A stretch of DNA of 64,000 nt, taken from the NCBI RefSeq assembly GCF_900096915.1, contig NZ_FMYK01000001.1, positions 62,001 through 126,000 on the forward strand. Reading direction: 5' to 3'. Origin of the DNA: Acinetobacter marinus (GTDB lineage: Bacteria > Pseudomonadota > Gammaproteobacteria > Pseudomonadales > Moraxellaceae). Shown here piece after piece: positions 1 to 7,791 of this stretch (position 1 is its first letter; each line of letters opens with the position of its first letter). Both the position numbers and the translations under genes were made by a program. The notes below the pieces were generated by a model, which had not been told where the DNA came from, ran no database searches, and was given only the letters and a program-made list of their open reading frames with translations.

Positions 1-1728
1 CTAGAACGTGAACCTGTGTTCTACGGCAATGCACGTGCGGTCTATACCGATGATGAATGTATGCGGATTTTTCAGTCCATCGACATGGCGGAAGATGTGC
101 AAAAAGACATGTTACTGGAAACACCTGTGCAACTTGCTTATCCCGATGGACGAGTGATCGCACAGTACAAGCCCTTAAAGCGTCCATTTGGTTGGCCGAT
201 TGTCAATTTCTTCTATCAGCCTTATTTAGAAACCACACTCACCGAAGGTTTGGCTCGTTATGAAAATGTCAGCATTTTACGTGGTCGTGAAGTGGTGAAT
301 TTTGAGCAAGATGCAGATGGCGTCGATATTCAACATCAAGCGACACAAAGCTATCGTTTTAGTGATGCCAACGATGCCAAAGTCGCTGTGAATGCAGAAC
401 TGGCTGAGCAAGATCTGCAAAGCATTCGTGCGCAATATTTTGTTGGGGCGGATGGTGGACGCAGTACTGTGCGTGCCAATCTCGGCATTGAAATGACAGG
501 TAAAAATTTCCCTGAACCGTGGCTCGTGGTCGATCTCAAGCAAAAAGATCCACATCAAGGCTTACGTCATTTGCCATATTTCAACTTTGTGGTTGATCCA
601 GAGTTGCCAGTGGTGAGCTGTGTGCAACCTGACGGCTTTCATCGTTTTGAATTTATGCTGAAAAAAGGACAAAGCAAGGAATATATGGAGCAAGACGATA
701 CGGTACGCATGCTCCTGTCGAAATATGTCGATCCTGATTTGTTCGAAGTAAAACGAAAATTGGTCTACACCTTTAATGCGCTCGTTGCCAATCAATGGCG
801 TGACCGTCGTGTGTTGCTTGCAGGCGATGCTGCACATATGACACCACAATTCATGGGGCAAGGGGCAAGCTCAGGTGTGCGTGATGGCGCAAATTTGGGT
901 TGGAAACTTAGTGCCGTACTTGAAGGTAAAGCGAGTGAGAAAATTTTAGATAGCTATGAGTCTGAACGTCGTGATCATGCCATAGCAATGATCAGAGGTT
1001 CGGTACTGATGAAAGATATGGTGTCAATGACCAGTCCAGTCGGTAGTAAGGTGCGTGATCTTGCCATCAAAGGCATTTTATCGACACCAAAGCTCAAAGA
1101 TTGGGCGCAGGAAGGTGGCTTTAAACCTCAACCGATTTACACCAGAGGTCAGTATTTGGGACTGCCTCGCAAAAATAAATCTAGCCCTGAAGGCAGTCTG
1201 TCACCTCAGCCATTTGTGCGTACCATTGCGGGCAAGCGAATCTTGCTTGATCAACTCACAGGTGAAAACTATGCCTTAGTCGGACTGTCCTGTGATCCAT
1301 CAGCACATTTATCCGAAAGCAGTCGGCAAGTTTTAAATCAGCTCGGTTGTGCCTTTGTCACTTTATATCCTTTTGCAGAACGTCCACAAGGCGACACGCA
1401 GACAAATTTCAATCCGCAAGTGATCGAGGTGGAAGATATTGATGGGCATATGGTGCATTGGTTCCGCAAAGCCTGTCATGTTAAGCATCCAGTGGCTTTA
1501 CTTCGTCCAGATAAATTCAGCTTTGCCGTTGTACCGCAAGATGAATTGGATGGTGCAATTCAACAGCTCAAACTGCAACTTGACCTTGTCAATGCCAAAA
1601 GCACCATGCAAAAAAGCACTGAGCAAAGCAACGTGCAAAAAAGCACATTGAATAAAACACAGACTAAATCCGTCGAAGTCACACAGGAACTAAGCCATGA
1701 ATCAGAACGTGCAACAGCCAGCGAATGA
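1..1728 (+). CDS. mhpA: FAD-dependent aromatic-acid hydroxylase, MhpA-like (5' truncated)
   Basis: The reading frame is open from base 1, so the start and the N-terminal FAD-binding GxGxxG lie outside the window; a GTG at 16 is internal. The visible 575 residues carry the second flavin motif VGADGGRSTVR and the third motif LLAGDAAHMTPQFMGQG followed by SGVRDGANLGWKL, the arrangement of 3-(3-hydroxyphenyl)propionate hydroxylase (MhpA) and related class A flavoprotein monooxygenases. Such enzymes hydroxylate an aromatic acid to a catechol with NADH and O2. The four genes downstream form the lower meta-cleavage pathway, which supports a catabolic role. The C-terminus has an unusual hydrophilic tail of about 40 residues with two QKST copies, and its end overlaps the next gene by 32 bases. 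The substrate is uncertain; the ring-cleaving dioxygenase and hydrolase are not in view. Confidence 0.85.
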   Translation, partial: LEREPVFYGNARAVYTDDECMRIFQSIDMAEDVQKDMLLETPVQLAYPDGRVIAQYKPLKRPFGWPIVNFFYQPYLETTLTEGLARYENVSILRGREVVNFEQDADGVDIQHQATQSYRFSDANDAKVAVNAELAEQDLQSIRAQYFVGADGGRSTVRANLGIEMTGKNFPEPWLVVDLKQKDPHQGLRHLPYFNFVVDPELPVVSCVQPDGFHRFEFMLKKGQSKEYMEQDDTVRMLLSKYVDPDLFEVKRKLVYTFNALVANQWRDRRVLLAGDAAHMTPQFMGQGASSGVRDGANLGWKLSAVLEGKASEKILDSYESERRDHAIAMIRGSVLMKDMVSMTSPVGSKVRDLAIKGILSTPKLKDWAQEGGFKPQPIYTRGQYLGLPRKNKSSPEGSLSPQPFVRTIAGKRILLDQLTGENYALVGLSCDPSAHLSESSRQVLNQLGCAFVTLYPFAERPQGDTQTNFNPQVIEVEDIDGHMVHWFRKACHVKHPVALLRPDKFSFAVVPQDELDGAIQQLKLQLDLVNAKSTMQKSTEQSNVQKSTLNKTQTKSVEVTQELSHESERATASE

Positions 1729-2500
1729 ACGAATCCGTGATGCAGCCAAAGCACTTCGAGAGGCACGGCAGCAACGCAAAACCATTGAGAAAGTATCCAT
1801 CACACATGGCATACAAGGACTCGACGAAGCCTATTCAGTCGCCCAAATAAATACTGATGCAAAACGTGCACAAGGGCATCGCATCATCGGCAAAAAAGTT
1901 GGTTTAACCTCAAAAGCAGTACAACTGCAACTTGGTGTGGATCAGCCTGATTTTGGCATTTTGTTTGAAGACATGATGGTGCTTGAAGGTGATCGAGTCC
2001 AAGTCAGTCAACTGATTCAACCCAAAGCCGAAGCTGAAGTGGCCTTTGTGCTATCAAAAGATATTGAAAATGTTGTACCGACATGGACAGAGTTTCTGAC
2101 CAAGATCGCTTATGCCTTGCCTGCACTTGAAATCGTTGATAGTGCGATTCATGACTGGAAAATTATCCTTGAAGACACTGTGGCGGATAACGCCTCATGT
2201 GGCTTAGTTGTCCTCGGTCAACAGCCGATTGCCATTGATCAATTTGACTTTTCTAAGCTCGATATGCACTTAGAAAAGAATGGGGAAATGGTGTCGATTG
2301 GTACAGGGTCGGCATGTTTAGGTCATCCTTTGCGAGCGGCATGGTGGCTTGCCAAAACAATGGTTGAACGTGGTATTCCACTCAAAGCAGGCGAAGTGAT
2401 TCTCTCAGGTGCTTTAGGTCCGATGGTCAACGTGCAGAAGGGTGATGTGCTCCATGTCAATCTTGGTAAGTTGGGTGCATTCGGTTGTGTGATGGAATAA
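1697..2500 (+). CDS. mhpD: 2-keto-4-pentenoate hydratase
   Basis: Product of 267 residues, the usual size for MhpD-type hydratases. The motif IGKKVGLTSKAVQ, followed by PDFGILFEDMM and the acidic AEAEVAFVL segment, is typical of the fumarylacetoacetate-hydrolase-like fold where acidic residues hold the divalent metal. It adds water to 2-hydroxypenta-2,4-dienoate to give 4-hydroxy-2-oxovalerate, the substrate of the aldolase two genes downstream. The ATG at 1697 lies inside the end of the hydroxylase gene, which suggests translational coupling within one operon. A pathway-neutral name (2-oxopent-4-enoate hydratase) is also acceptable because the upstream aromatic substrate is unknown. Confidence 0.9.
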   Translation: MNQNVQQPANERIRDAAKALREARQQRKTIEKVSITHGIQGLDEAYSVAQINTDAKRAQGHRIIGKKVGLTSKAVQLQLGVDQPDFGILFEDMMVLEGDRVQVSQLIQPKAEAEVAFVLSKDIENVVPTWTEFLTKIAYALPALEIVDSAIHDWKIILEDTVADNASCGLVVLGQQPIAIDQFDFSKLDMHLEKNGEMVSIGTGSACLGHPLRAAWWLAKTMVERGIPLKAGEVILSGALGPMVNVQKGDVLHVNLGKLGAFGCVME

Positions 2501-2540
2501 GAAAATTGAATGCCGAATTGAACGAGCTAATTAAACGAGC

Positions 2541-2568
2541 AAATTGAAAAGAGTAAATTGAAAAGAGT
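2541..2568 (+). repeat. 14-bp perfect tandem duplication before mhpF
   Basis: AAATTGAAAAGAGT occurs twice head to tail (2541-2554 and 2555-2568), directly before the mhpF ATG at 2574. Each copy holds a purine-rich AAAAGAG stretch that could act as a ribosome-binding site, so the duplication doubles the candidate Shine-Dalgarno sequence. Related AATTGAA and ACGAGC pieces sit just upstream (2501-2540). Confidence 0.9.
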
Positions 2569-2573
2569 AAACC

Positions 2574-3533
2574 ATGAAAAAAATTAAAGCAGCCATCATC
2601 GGTAGTGGCAATATCGGCAGTGACTTGATGATCAAAATCATTCGAAGCAGTCAACATCTCGAACTCGCTGTCATGGTCGGTATTGATGAACAATCTGATG
2701 GCTTACAGCGTGCAAAGCGACTAAATATTGCAACCACGCATCAAGGTGTTGAGGGTTTGGTATTAATGCCTGAGTTTGCAGAGATTGATATTATTTTTGA
2801 TGCGACTTCAGCCAGTGCGCATATTCACAATGATGCGCTGATCCGACTGAAAAAACCAAATGTACGAATGATCGACCTGACGCCTGCAGCGATCGGACCG
2901 TATTGCGTCCCAGTGGTTAATCTTGAGCAAAATATTCAAGCGCTCAATGTCAATATGGTGACCTGTGGCGGTCAAGCCACCATTCCCATCGTCGCTGCGG
3001 TATCGCAAATTGCTCAAGTGCATTATGCCGAGATCGTTGCCTCGATCAGTAGTAAATCCGCAGGACCTGGGACTCGTGCCAATATTGATGAATTCACCGA
3101 AACCACAGCACAAGCCATTCAATCGGTTGGTGGTGCAGGCAAGGGCAAAGCCATGATCGTGCTGAATCCTGCTGAGCCACCGTTATTGATGCGAGATACG
3201 GTCTATGTTTTATCAGCGCATACCGAGCAAGCCCAAGTGCAAGCCTCGATTGAAAAAATGGTCGAAGCCGTCAGTCAATATGTACCGGGTTATCGACTGA
3301 AACAAGCCATTCAGTTTGAAGTGATCCCTGAGGATACACCGTTAAAAATCCCAACAGTCGGTGAGTTTTCAGGGTTAAAAACTACTGTGTTTTTAAAAGT
3401 TGAGGGTGCAGCGCACTATTTACCTGCTTATGCGGGCAATTTGGACATCATGACATCAGCTGCATTGGCAACAGCTGAGAAAATTGCCCAAGCCTTAAGA
3501 AATCATCAATCGTCAACGGGAGCATCGGCATGA
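2574..3533 (+). CDS. mhpF: Acetaldehyde dehydrogenase (acylating)
   Basis: Product of 319 residues. The N-terminus IIGSGNIGSDL is the NAD-binding glycine-rich loop, and the MVTCGGQATIP motif near residue 131 holds the catalytic cysteine of the MhpF/DmpF/BphJ family. It oxidises acetaldehyde with NAD and CoA to acetyl-CoA. In this family the enzyme forms a channelling complex with the aldolase encoded next, and the genes fit that: the mhpF stop and mhpE start share ATGA at 3530-3533. It is preceded by a duplicated purine-rich ribosome-binding region. Confidence 0.93.
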   Translation: MKKIKAAIIGSGNIGSDLMIKIIRSSQHLELAVMVGIDEQSDGLQRAKRLNIATTHQGVEGLVLMPEFAEIDIIFDATSASAHIHNDALIRLKKPNVRMIDLTPAAIGPYCVPVVNLEQNIQALNVNMVTCGGQATIPIVAAVSQIAQVHYAEIVASISSKSAGPGTRANIDEFTETTAQAIQSVGGAGKGKAMIVLNPAEPPLLMRDTVYVLSAHTEQAQVQASIEKMVEAVSQYVPGYRLKQAIQFEVIPEDTPLKIPTVGEFSGLKTTVFLKVEGAAHYLPAYAGNLDIMTSAALATAEKIAQALRNHQSSTGASA

Positions 3534-4558
3534 CAGTCACAAATAAAAAACTCTATATTTCCGATGTGACTTTGCGAGATGGTAGTCATGCGATTAAACA
3601 TCAATATTCCATTCAGAATGTACAGGACATCGCTTCGGCACTTGATCGTGCCAAAGTAGATAGTATTGAAATTGCGCATGGCGACGGACTACAAGGTTCG
3701 AGTTTTAATTATGGTTTTGCTGCGCATAGTGATCTGGAATGGATAGAAGCCGCCGCCGATGTGTTGACACATTCACAAATTGCCACATTGATTTTACCGG
3801 GAATCGGCACGATTCACGATCTCAAGGATGCTTATCATGCAGGTGCTCGTGTGGTTCGTGTGGCGACACATTGTACCGAAGCAGATATTTCCAAACAGCA
3901 TATCGAATATGCACGTTCGCTTGGCATGGACACGGTGGGCTTCTTGATGATGAGCCATATGACCTCACCTGAAGATTTAGCAAAACAGGGTAAATTGATG
4001 GAGTCCTATGGTGCCGAGTGCATTTATATCGTGGACTCAGGCGGAGCCATGACCATGCAAGATATTCGTGCGAGATTCCGTGCTATGAAAGCCATTTTAA
4101 AGCCTGAAACGCAAACAGGTATCCATGCACATCACAATCTGAGCTTACGTGTGGCAAACTCGATTGCTGCGGTTGAAGAGGGCTGTGATCGGATTGATGC
4201 AAGCCTAACAGGTATGGGCGCAGGTGCGGGTAATGCACCGCTTGAAGTCTTTATCGCAGCGGCGGAGCGACTTGGATGGAATCACGGTACAGACTTATTT
4301 ACCTTGATGAATGCTGCGGATGACATCGTGCGACCTTTGCAAGATCGTCCTGTACGTGTTGACCGTGAAACTTTAGCACTCGGCTATGCAGGCGTCTATT
4401 CGAGTTTCTTGCGCCATGCCGAAGCGGCTGCGAAAAAGTTTGAGATTAGTGCAGTAGATATATTGGTCGAACTCGGGAAACATCGTATGGTCGGTGGTCA
4501 AGAAGATATGATCGTCGATGTCGCTTTAGACTTATTAAAACAACAACAGGCAGGATAA
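3530..4558 (+). CDS. mhpE: 4-hydroxy-2-oxovalerate aldolase
   Basis: Product of 342 residues of the DmpG/MhpE/BphI family. The N-terminal VTLRDGSHA motif (metal-binding aspartate of the HMGL-like TIM barrel) and the GIHAHHNL motif (HxH metal ligands) are present. It splits 4-hydroxy-2-oxovalerate into pyruvate and acetaldehyde, the latter passed to the acylating dehydrogenase encoded immediately before it. The start codon overlaps the mhpF stop by four bases. The C-terminal region includes the extension typical for partner contact in this complex. Confidence 0.93.
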   Translation: MTVTNKKLYISDVTLRDGSHAIKHQYSIQNVQDIASALDRAKVDSIEIAHGDGLQGSSFNYGFAAHSDLEWIEAAADVLTHSQIATLILPGIGTIHDLKDAYHAGARVVRVATHCTEADISKQHIEYARSLGMDTVGFLMMSHMTSPEDLAKQGKLMESYGAECIYIVDSGGAMTMQDIRARFRAMKAILKPETQTGIHAHHNLSLRVANSIAAVEEGCDRIDASLTGMGAGAGNAPLEVFIAAAERLGWNHGTDLFTLMNAADDIVRPLQDRPVRVDRETLALGYAGVYSSFLRHAEAAAKKFEISAVDILVELGKHRMVGGQEDMIVDVALDLLKQQQAG

Positions 4559-4562
4559 CAGC

Positions 4563-5408
4563 ATGTCCCAATTTAAACTAAATGGCAAAGTGGCTTTAGT
4601 GACGGGTGCAAACTCAGGCATTGGTGCGGTCACGGCAAAAGCACTTGCCTTGCAAGGCTATCATGTGTTCTTGGCATGCCGTGATCGCAATAAGGCGTAT
4701 GAAGTCATTCAAGAGATTTATGCAGAAAGTAACGGTCAGGCAGAGGCTGAGTTTATTGAATTGGACTTGGCAAATTTGGATTCGGTGCGAAGCTGTGCAA
4801 CGCAATTTTTACAGCGTAATTTACCTTTGCATCTGTTGATTTGTAATGCAGGATTGGCAGGGCACAAAGGTATGACGGCTTCGGGCTTTGAGCTGACTTT
4901 TGGTGTATGTCATGTCGGACATTTTCTACTGACAGAGCTACTCACTGAGAAATTAATCGCATCACAACCTGCACGGGTCATTGTAGTGTCGAGCAAGGCA
5001 CATCGTCATGCCAAAACCATTGATTTTGATGCAGTATTAAAGCCAACACAAAGCATCGGCGGACTAAAAGAATATGCCGTAGCAAAACTGGCGAATGTAC
5101 TCTTTGCCAAAGAACTTGGGCGTCGTCTGTATGGGACAGGTGTCACAACGTATGCGATTCACCCTGGTGTGGTATCGACCAATGTGTGGCGCAGTCTGCC
5201 AAAACCAATGGTCAAAGCGCTATCACGGTGGATGATTTCCCCTGAACAAGGCGCACAGACCACGCTGTACTGTGCCACTGCACCGCATCTAAGTGGTGAA
5301 ACTGGCATGTATTATGAAGACTGTAAAGTCAAAGCCTCATCACATGTCGCACAAGATATGGAACTGGCGAGGAGGTTATGGGAGAGGTCTGTGCAGTGGG
5401 TGGGCTGA
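4563..5408 (+). CDS. Short-chain dehydrogenase/reductase
   Basis: Product of 281 residues. It has a classical SDR cofactor motif VTGANSGIGA near residue 13, an ICNAGLAG segment (NNAG-like motif), and a YAVAK catalytic YxxxK near residue 170. The overall pattern resembles retinol dehydrogenase/protochlorophyllide reductase-like SDRs. It starts 4 bases after the mhpE stop and is the last gene before a strong terminator, so it is very likely co-transcribed with the meta-cleavage genes. SDRs are not part of the canonical mhp pathway; it may oxidise or reduce a side chain or diol of the starting aromatic compound, but that is inference. Confidence 0.85.
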   Translation: MSQFKLNGKVALVTGANSGIGAVTAKALALQGYHVFLACRDRNKAYEVIQEIYAESNGQAEAEFIELDLANLDSVRSCATQFLQRNLPLHLLICNAGLAGHKGMTASGFELTFGVCHVGHFLLTELLTEKLIASQPARVIVVSSKAHRHAKTIDFDAVLKPTQSIGGLKEYAVAKLANVLFAKELGRRLYGTGVTTYAIHPGVVSTNVWRSLPKPMVKALSRWMISPEQGAQTTLYCATAPHLSGETGMYYEDCKVKASSHVAQDMELARRLWERSVQWVG

Positions 5409-5436
5409 GCAGAATAATCTAGGGGCTTAGGAAGTT

Positions 5437-5473
5437 AAAAAGTGCTGATAGATCAGTCACATCAGCACTTTTT
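5437..5473. terminator. Bidirectional rho-independent terminator
   Basis: A 12-bp perfect stem, AAAAAGTGCTGA with TCAGCACTTTTT, encloses a 13-base loop. A- and T-runs on both sides let it end the mhp operon on the plus strand and the exporter gene on the minus strand. Confidence 0.85.
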
Positions 5474-5522
5474 AATGGAAATAATATTGAAATCAATAGA
5501 ATATGATTGTTGGACTAAATAA

Positions 5523-5837
5523 TTAACTTGATAATTTCATCAACAACATGCCCGAAACAATCAAAATCCCTGCAATGATACGGAGCATCGAAACGGGTTC
5601 ACCAAGCACGAAAATACCCAGAGCAAATGCACCAATCGCGCCAATACCTGTCCAAATCACGTAGGCTGTGCCGAGAGGAATGGTTTTCATTGCCTGTGCG
5701 AGTAAAGCAAAACTTGCAATTAATAAAACGATTGTGAGTACTGAGGGAACCAAAAGGGTAAACCCTTTGGACAGCTTCATCGTATATGCCCAAACGATTT
5801 CTAAGATTCCAGCAAGGATCAGTAAACCCCAAGCCAT
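5523..5837 (-). CDS. gdx: SMR-family guanidinium exporter (Gdx/SugE type)
   Basis: Product of 104 residues with four hydrophobic helices, the standard small multidrug resistance size. The sequence MAWGLLILAGILEIVWA places the essential glutamate at position 13, and the GTAYVIWTGIGAIGA segment matches the SugE/Gdx subgroup that exports guanidinium in exchange for protons. A longer in-frame start at 5927 exists, but the ATG at 5837 follows a good AGAGGTG ribosome-binding site and gives the conserved N-terminus. The 30 extra codons would run through the riboswitch hairpins. The upstream guanidine-II-type hairpin pair makes guanidinium the most likely substrate; quaternary ammonium export is the alternative. 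Confidence 0.9.
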   Translation of the reverse strand: MAWGLLILAGILEIVWAYTMKLSKGFTLLVPSVLTIVLLIASFALLAQAMKTIPLGTAYVIWTGIGAIGAFALGIFVLGEPVSMLRIIAGILIVSGMLLMKLSS

Positions 5838-5880
5838 GATATTCACCTCTAAAAAAGATTCATGAATGAAAAGTAGTGGC

Positions 5881-5952
5881 TCAGGTCGTCCTGAATCATT
5901 GAGATTTTCAATATGGATTGAAATCAATATTGAGAAGAAAGGTCGTCCTTTC
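5881..5952 (-). promoter_or_regulatory. Candidate guanidine-II (mini-ykkC) riboswitch
   Basis: On the minus strand two hairpins each present an ACGA tetraloop: GAAAGG-ACGA-CCTTTC (5937-5952) and TCAGG-ACGA-CCTGA (5881-5894). Paired stem-loops with ACGR loops are the definition of the mini-ykkC motif, which binds guanidine and is known upstream of SugE/Gdx genes, exactly the gene here. The linker (5895-5936) contains its own near-palindromic hairpin, TCAATAT/ATATTGA at 5908-5933. The ribosome-binding site follows the 3' hairpin by about 35 bases, consistent with translational control. Confidence 0.85.
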
Positions 5953-6096
5953 CATTCACATTGTATATCTGTTTATGGGTAAGTCCATATTTCCTCAATA
6001 AAACTCAGTGATCCTAAAATAAATTTAGGTAGTTTAATGTGGCTTGGATTTATTTGGCGCAGTAAAGCAGATCAATAACTAGGTTAATAAATTTGG

Positions 6097-6984
6097 TTAA
6101 TAAATTTGCGATGGTGCATGTTCTAATAAATGCTGTGTCAGGATATGCAGTGCAGGGGATTGTTTTTTCCAGTAGTGCCAATACAGTGGAATTTCGGTGC
6201 ATGCTTCAGGCAGAATTTCAATTAAATCATGTTGATATTTCAATTGTTCAATCTGCTGTACAGGCGCCATGCCATAACCTAAGCCTAAATGAATGGCTTC
6301 GACAAAAGACTCCGAGGTGGGAATCGAGAAAAATGGATAGGTGCCTTTGGGTAGCCCAAATAACTTGAGTAAAGTATCGATATGCAGTTGATCTTTTTCA
6401 TTAAAAATAATCGCTGGAGCTGCGCGAAGGCTTTGCCGAGTAACGCCATCAGCAAACCATTGTGACTGAAAATTTTTTGAAGCATACATTTTATATTGCA
6501 TGGCACCGAGATATTTGGCTTCACAGCCATTCATAGCTTTATGCTGTGTAGATAAACAAGCAGAAACCACACCTGTTTCGAGCAACTGATAGGTATGATC
6601 TTGATCATCAATCAAAAATTCGAGTGTGATTTTTTCTTTGATCAATATCTTGTGTAATAAGGGCAGAATCCATGTGGCAAGCGTGTCTGCGTTGACTGCA
6701 ATGCTCATTTGGATAAACTCATCATGGATTTTTCCGCCAAGCTCTTGATGCAAATTCTGTTCGAGTAAGCGTGTGTGTCTGAGATGTTCCAGTAAAATTT
6801 GCCCAGATTTAGTCGTGGTACAGGGTTTGGTGCGATTGAGTAATAATAGACCAAGTTGCTTTTCCAAACTTTGCACACGCAGTGACACCGCCGAAGCGGT
6901 TAGGTTTAATTTTTTGGCGGCATGTTCGAAACTGCCTGATTCAATCACCGCATAGAACGCATCGCATTGTTTACTATCGAGCAT
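6097..6984 (-). CDS. argP: LysR-family regulator, ArgP type
   Basis: Product of 295 residues, close to the 297 of E. coli ArgP. The N-terminal helix-turn-helix (LDSKQCDAFYAVIESGSFEHAA, written here as one motif region over residues 2-23) is followed by LTASAVSLRVQSLEKQLG, characteristic of ArgP/IciA. The rest is the type-2 periplasmic-binding-like effector domain. It is divergent from a LysE/ArgO exporter, the classical arrangement in which ArgP senses lysine and arginine and activates the exporter. A perfect 23-bp palindrome lies between the two start codons. Confidence 0.88.
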   Translation of the reverse strand: MLDSKQCDAFYAVIESGSFEHAAKKLNLTASAVSLRVQSLEKQLGLLLLNRTKPCTTTKSGQILLEHLRHTRLLEQNLHQELGGKIHDEFIQMSIAVNADTLATWILPLLHKILIKEKITLEFLIDDQDHTYQLLETGVVSACLSTQHKAMNGCEAKYLGAMQYKMYASKNFQSQWFADGVTRQSLRAAPAIIFNEKDQLHIDTLLKLFGLPKGTYPFFSIPTSESFVEAIHLGLGYGMAPVQQIEQLKYQHDLIEILPEACTEIPLYWHYWKKQSPALHILTQHLLEHAPSQIY

Positions 6985-7050
6985 CGTGCACCTATTTATT
7001 CTGCCAATTTATTTTAGCCAACCATTTTTAGGATCATTTTTTGAATCTAA

Positions 7051-7073
7051 CAAACTAAATTAAATTTAGTTTG
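7051..7073. promoter_or_regulatory. Perfect palindrome between argP and lysE, candidate ArgP operator
   Basis: CAAACTAAATT at 7051-7061, one central A, then AATTTAGTTTG at 7063-7073: an 11-1-11 perfect inverted repeat about 74 bases before the exporter ATG and 67 bases before argP. Symmetric AT-rich sites in the shared promoter region are typical binding sites for LysR-type regulators. Assignment to ArgP is inferred from position. Confidence 0.65.
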
Positions 7074-7146
7074 GATGATAAAAACTTAATCATAATGAAT
7101 TTTAAAACACTTTAACAGATAATTCCGACATGTGTAGGAGCGCATC

Positions 7147-7743
7147 ATGTCGAATTTCATTTATGGTTTAAGCACGGGTTTTTCTTTGATCGTTGGACTC
7201 GGTGCGCAAAATGCTTTCGTGCTGAAACAAGGCCTAACCCGACAATATATTTTTTGGGTGTGCTTGGTCTGTGCGCTTTCAGATTGCCTACTCCTCTATA
7301 TCGGGGTGACTGGTTTTTCCCAGTTGCAGAATTTTCCCAATGTCTTGCTCGCCGTGAAATATTTTGGCGTAGCATTTTTACTGGCTTATGGGGTTCGCAG
7401 TTTTTACCTAGCGTATGCCGATCAGTCTGCACTGAATCCAAGCGACATTCAAAAGAATAGTTTACTCAAAGTATTAGGGCTATGTCTTGCGCTGACGTGG
7501 CTGAATCCGCATGTGTATTTGGACACGGTGCTGTTGATGGGGGCAATTGCCTTGCAGTTCCATGACAACCTCATCGCTTTTACCCTCGGTGCGATGTTGG
7601 CATCGTGGATCTTTTTCTTCTTGCTTGGCTATGGTGCACGCTATTTACGCCCATTTTTTGCCAGTGCTAAGGCATGGAAAGTATTGAATTTTTGTATCGG
7701 GCTGTTGATGTGGGCGATTGCGCTTCGATTATTGCTGTTGTAA
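7147..7743 (+). CDS. argO: LysE/ArgO-family basic amino acid exporter
   Basis: Product of 198 residues with about six hydrophobic helices. The N-terminus GLSTGFSLIVGLGAQNAFVL is the hallmark of the LysE/ArgO family, and TWLNPHVYLDTVLL matches the conserved fifth-helix region. It exports L-arginine and/or L-lysine across the inner membrane to limit toxic accumulation and antimetabolites such as canavanine. The ATG follows a GTAGGAG ribosome-binding site. Its divergent neighbour argP and the shared palindrome point to ArgP control. Confidence 0.88.
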   Translation: MSNFIYGLSTGFSLIVGLGAQNAFVLKQGLTRQYIFWVCLVCALSDCLLLYIGVTGFSQLQNFPNVLLAVKYFGVAFLLAYGVRSFYLAYADQSALNPSDIQKNSLLKVLGLCLALTWLNPHVYLDTVLLMGAIALQFHDNLIAFTLGAMLASWIFFFLLGYGARYLRPFFASAKAWKVLNFCIGLLMWAIALRLLLL

Positions 7744-7791
7744 AGCAACCGCAATCTCAAATCAATAATTCACGCAACACTTATTAAGCGC

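Noticed and set aside
5838..5927. Longer N-terminus for the SMR exporter
   Set aside because: It would run through a riboswitch hairpin; the ATG at 5837 has the better ribosome-binding site and gives the family length.
6013..6029. CCTAAA/TTTAGG hairpin after argP
   Set aside because: Short AT-rich stem without a clear T-run; likely chance.
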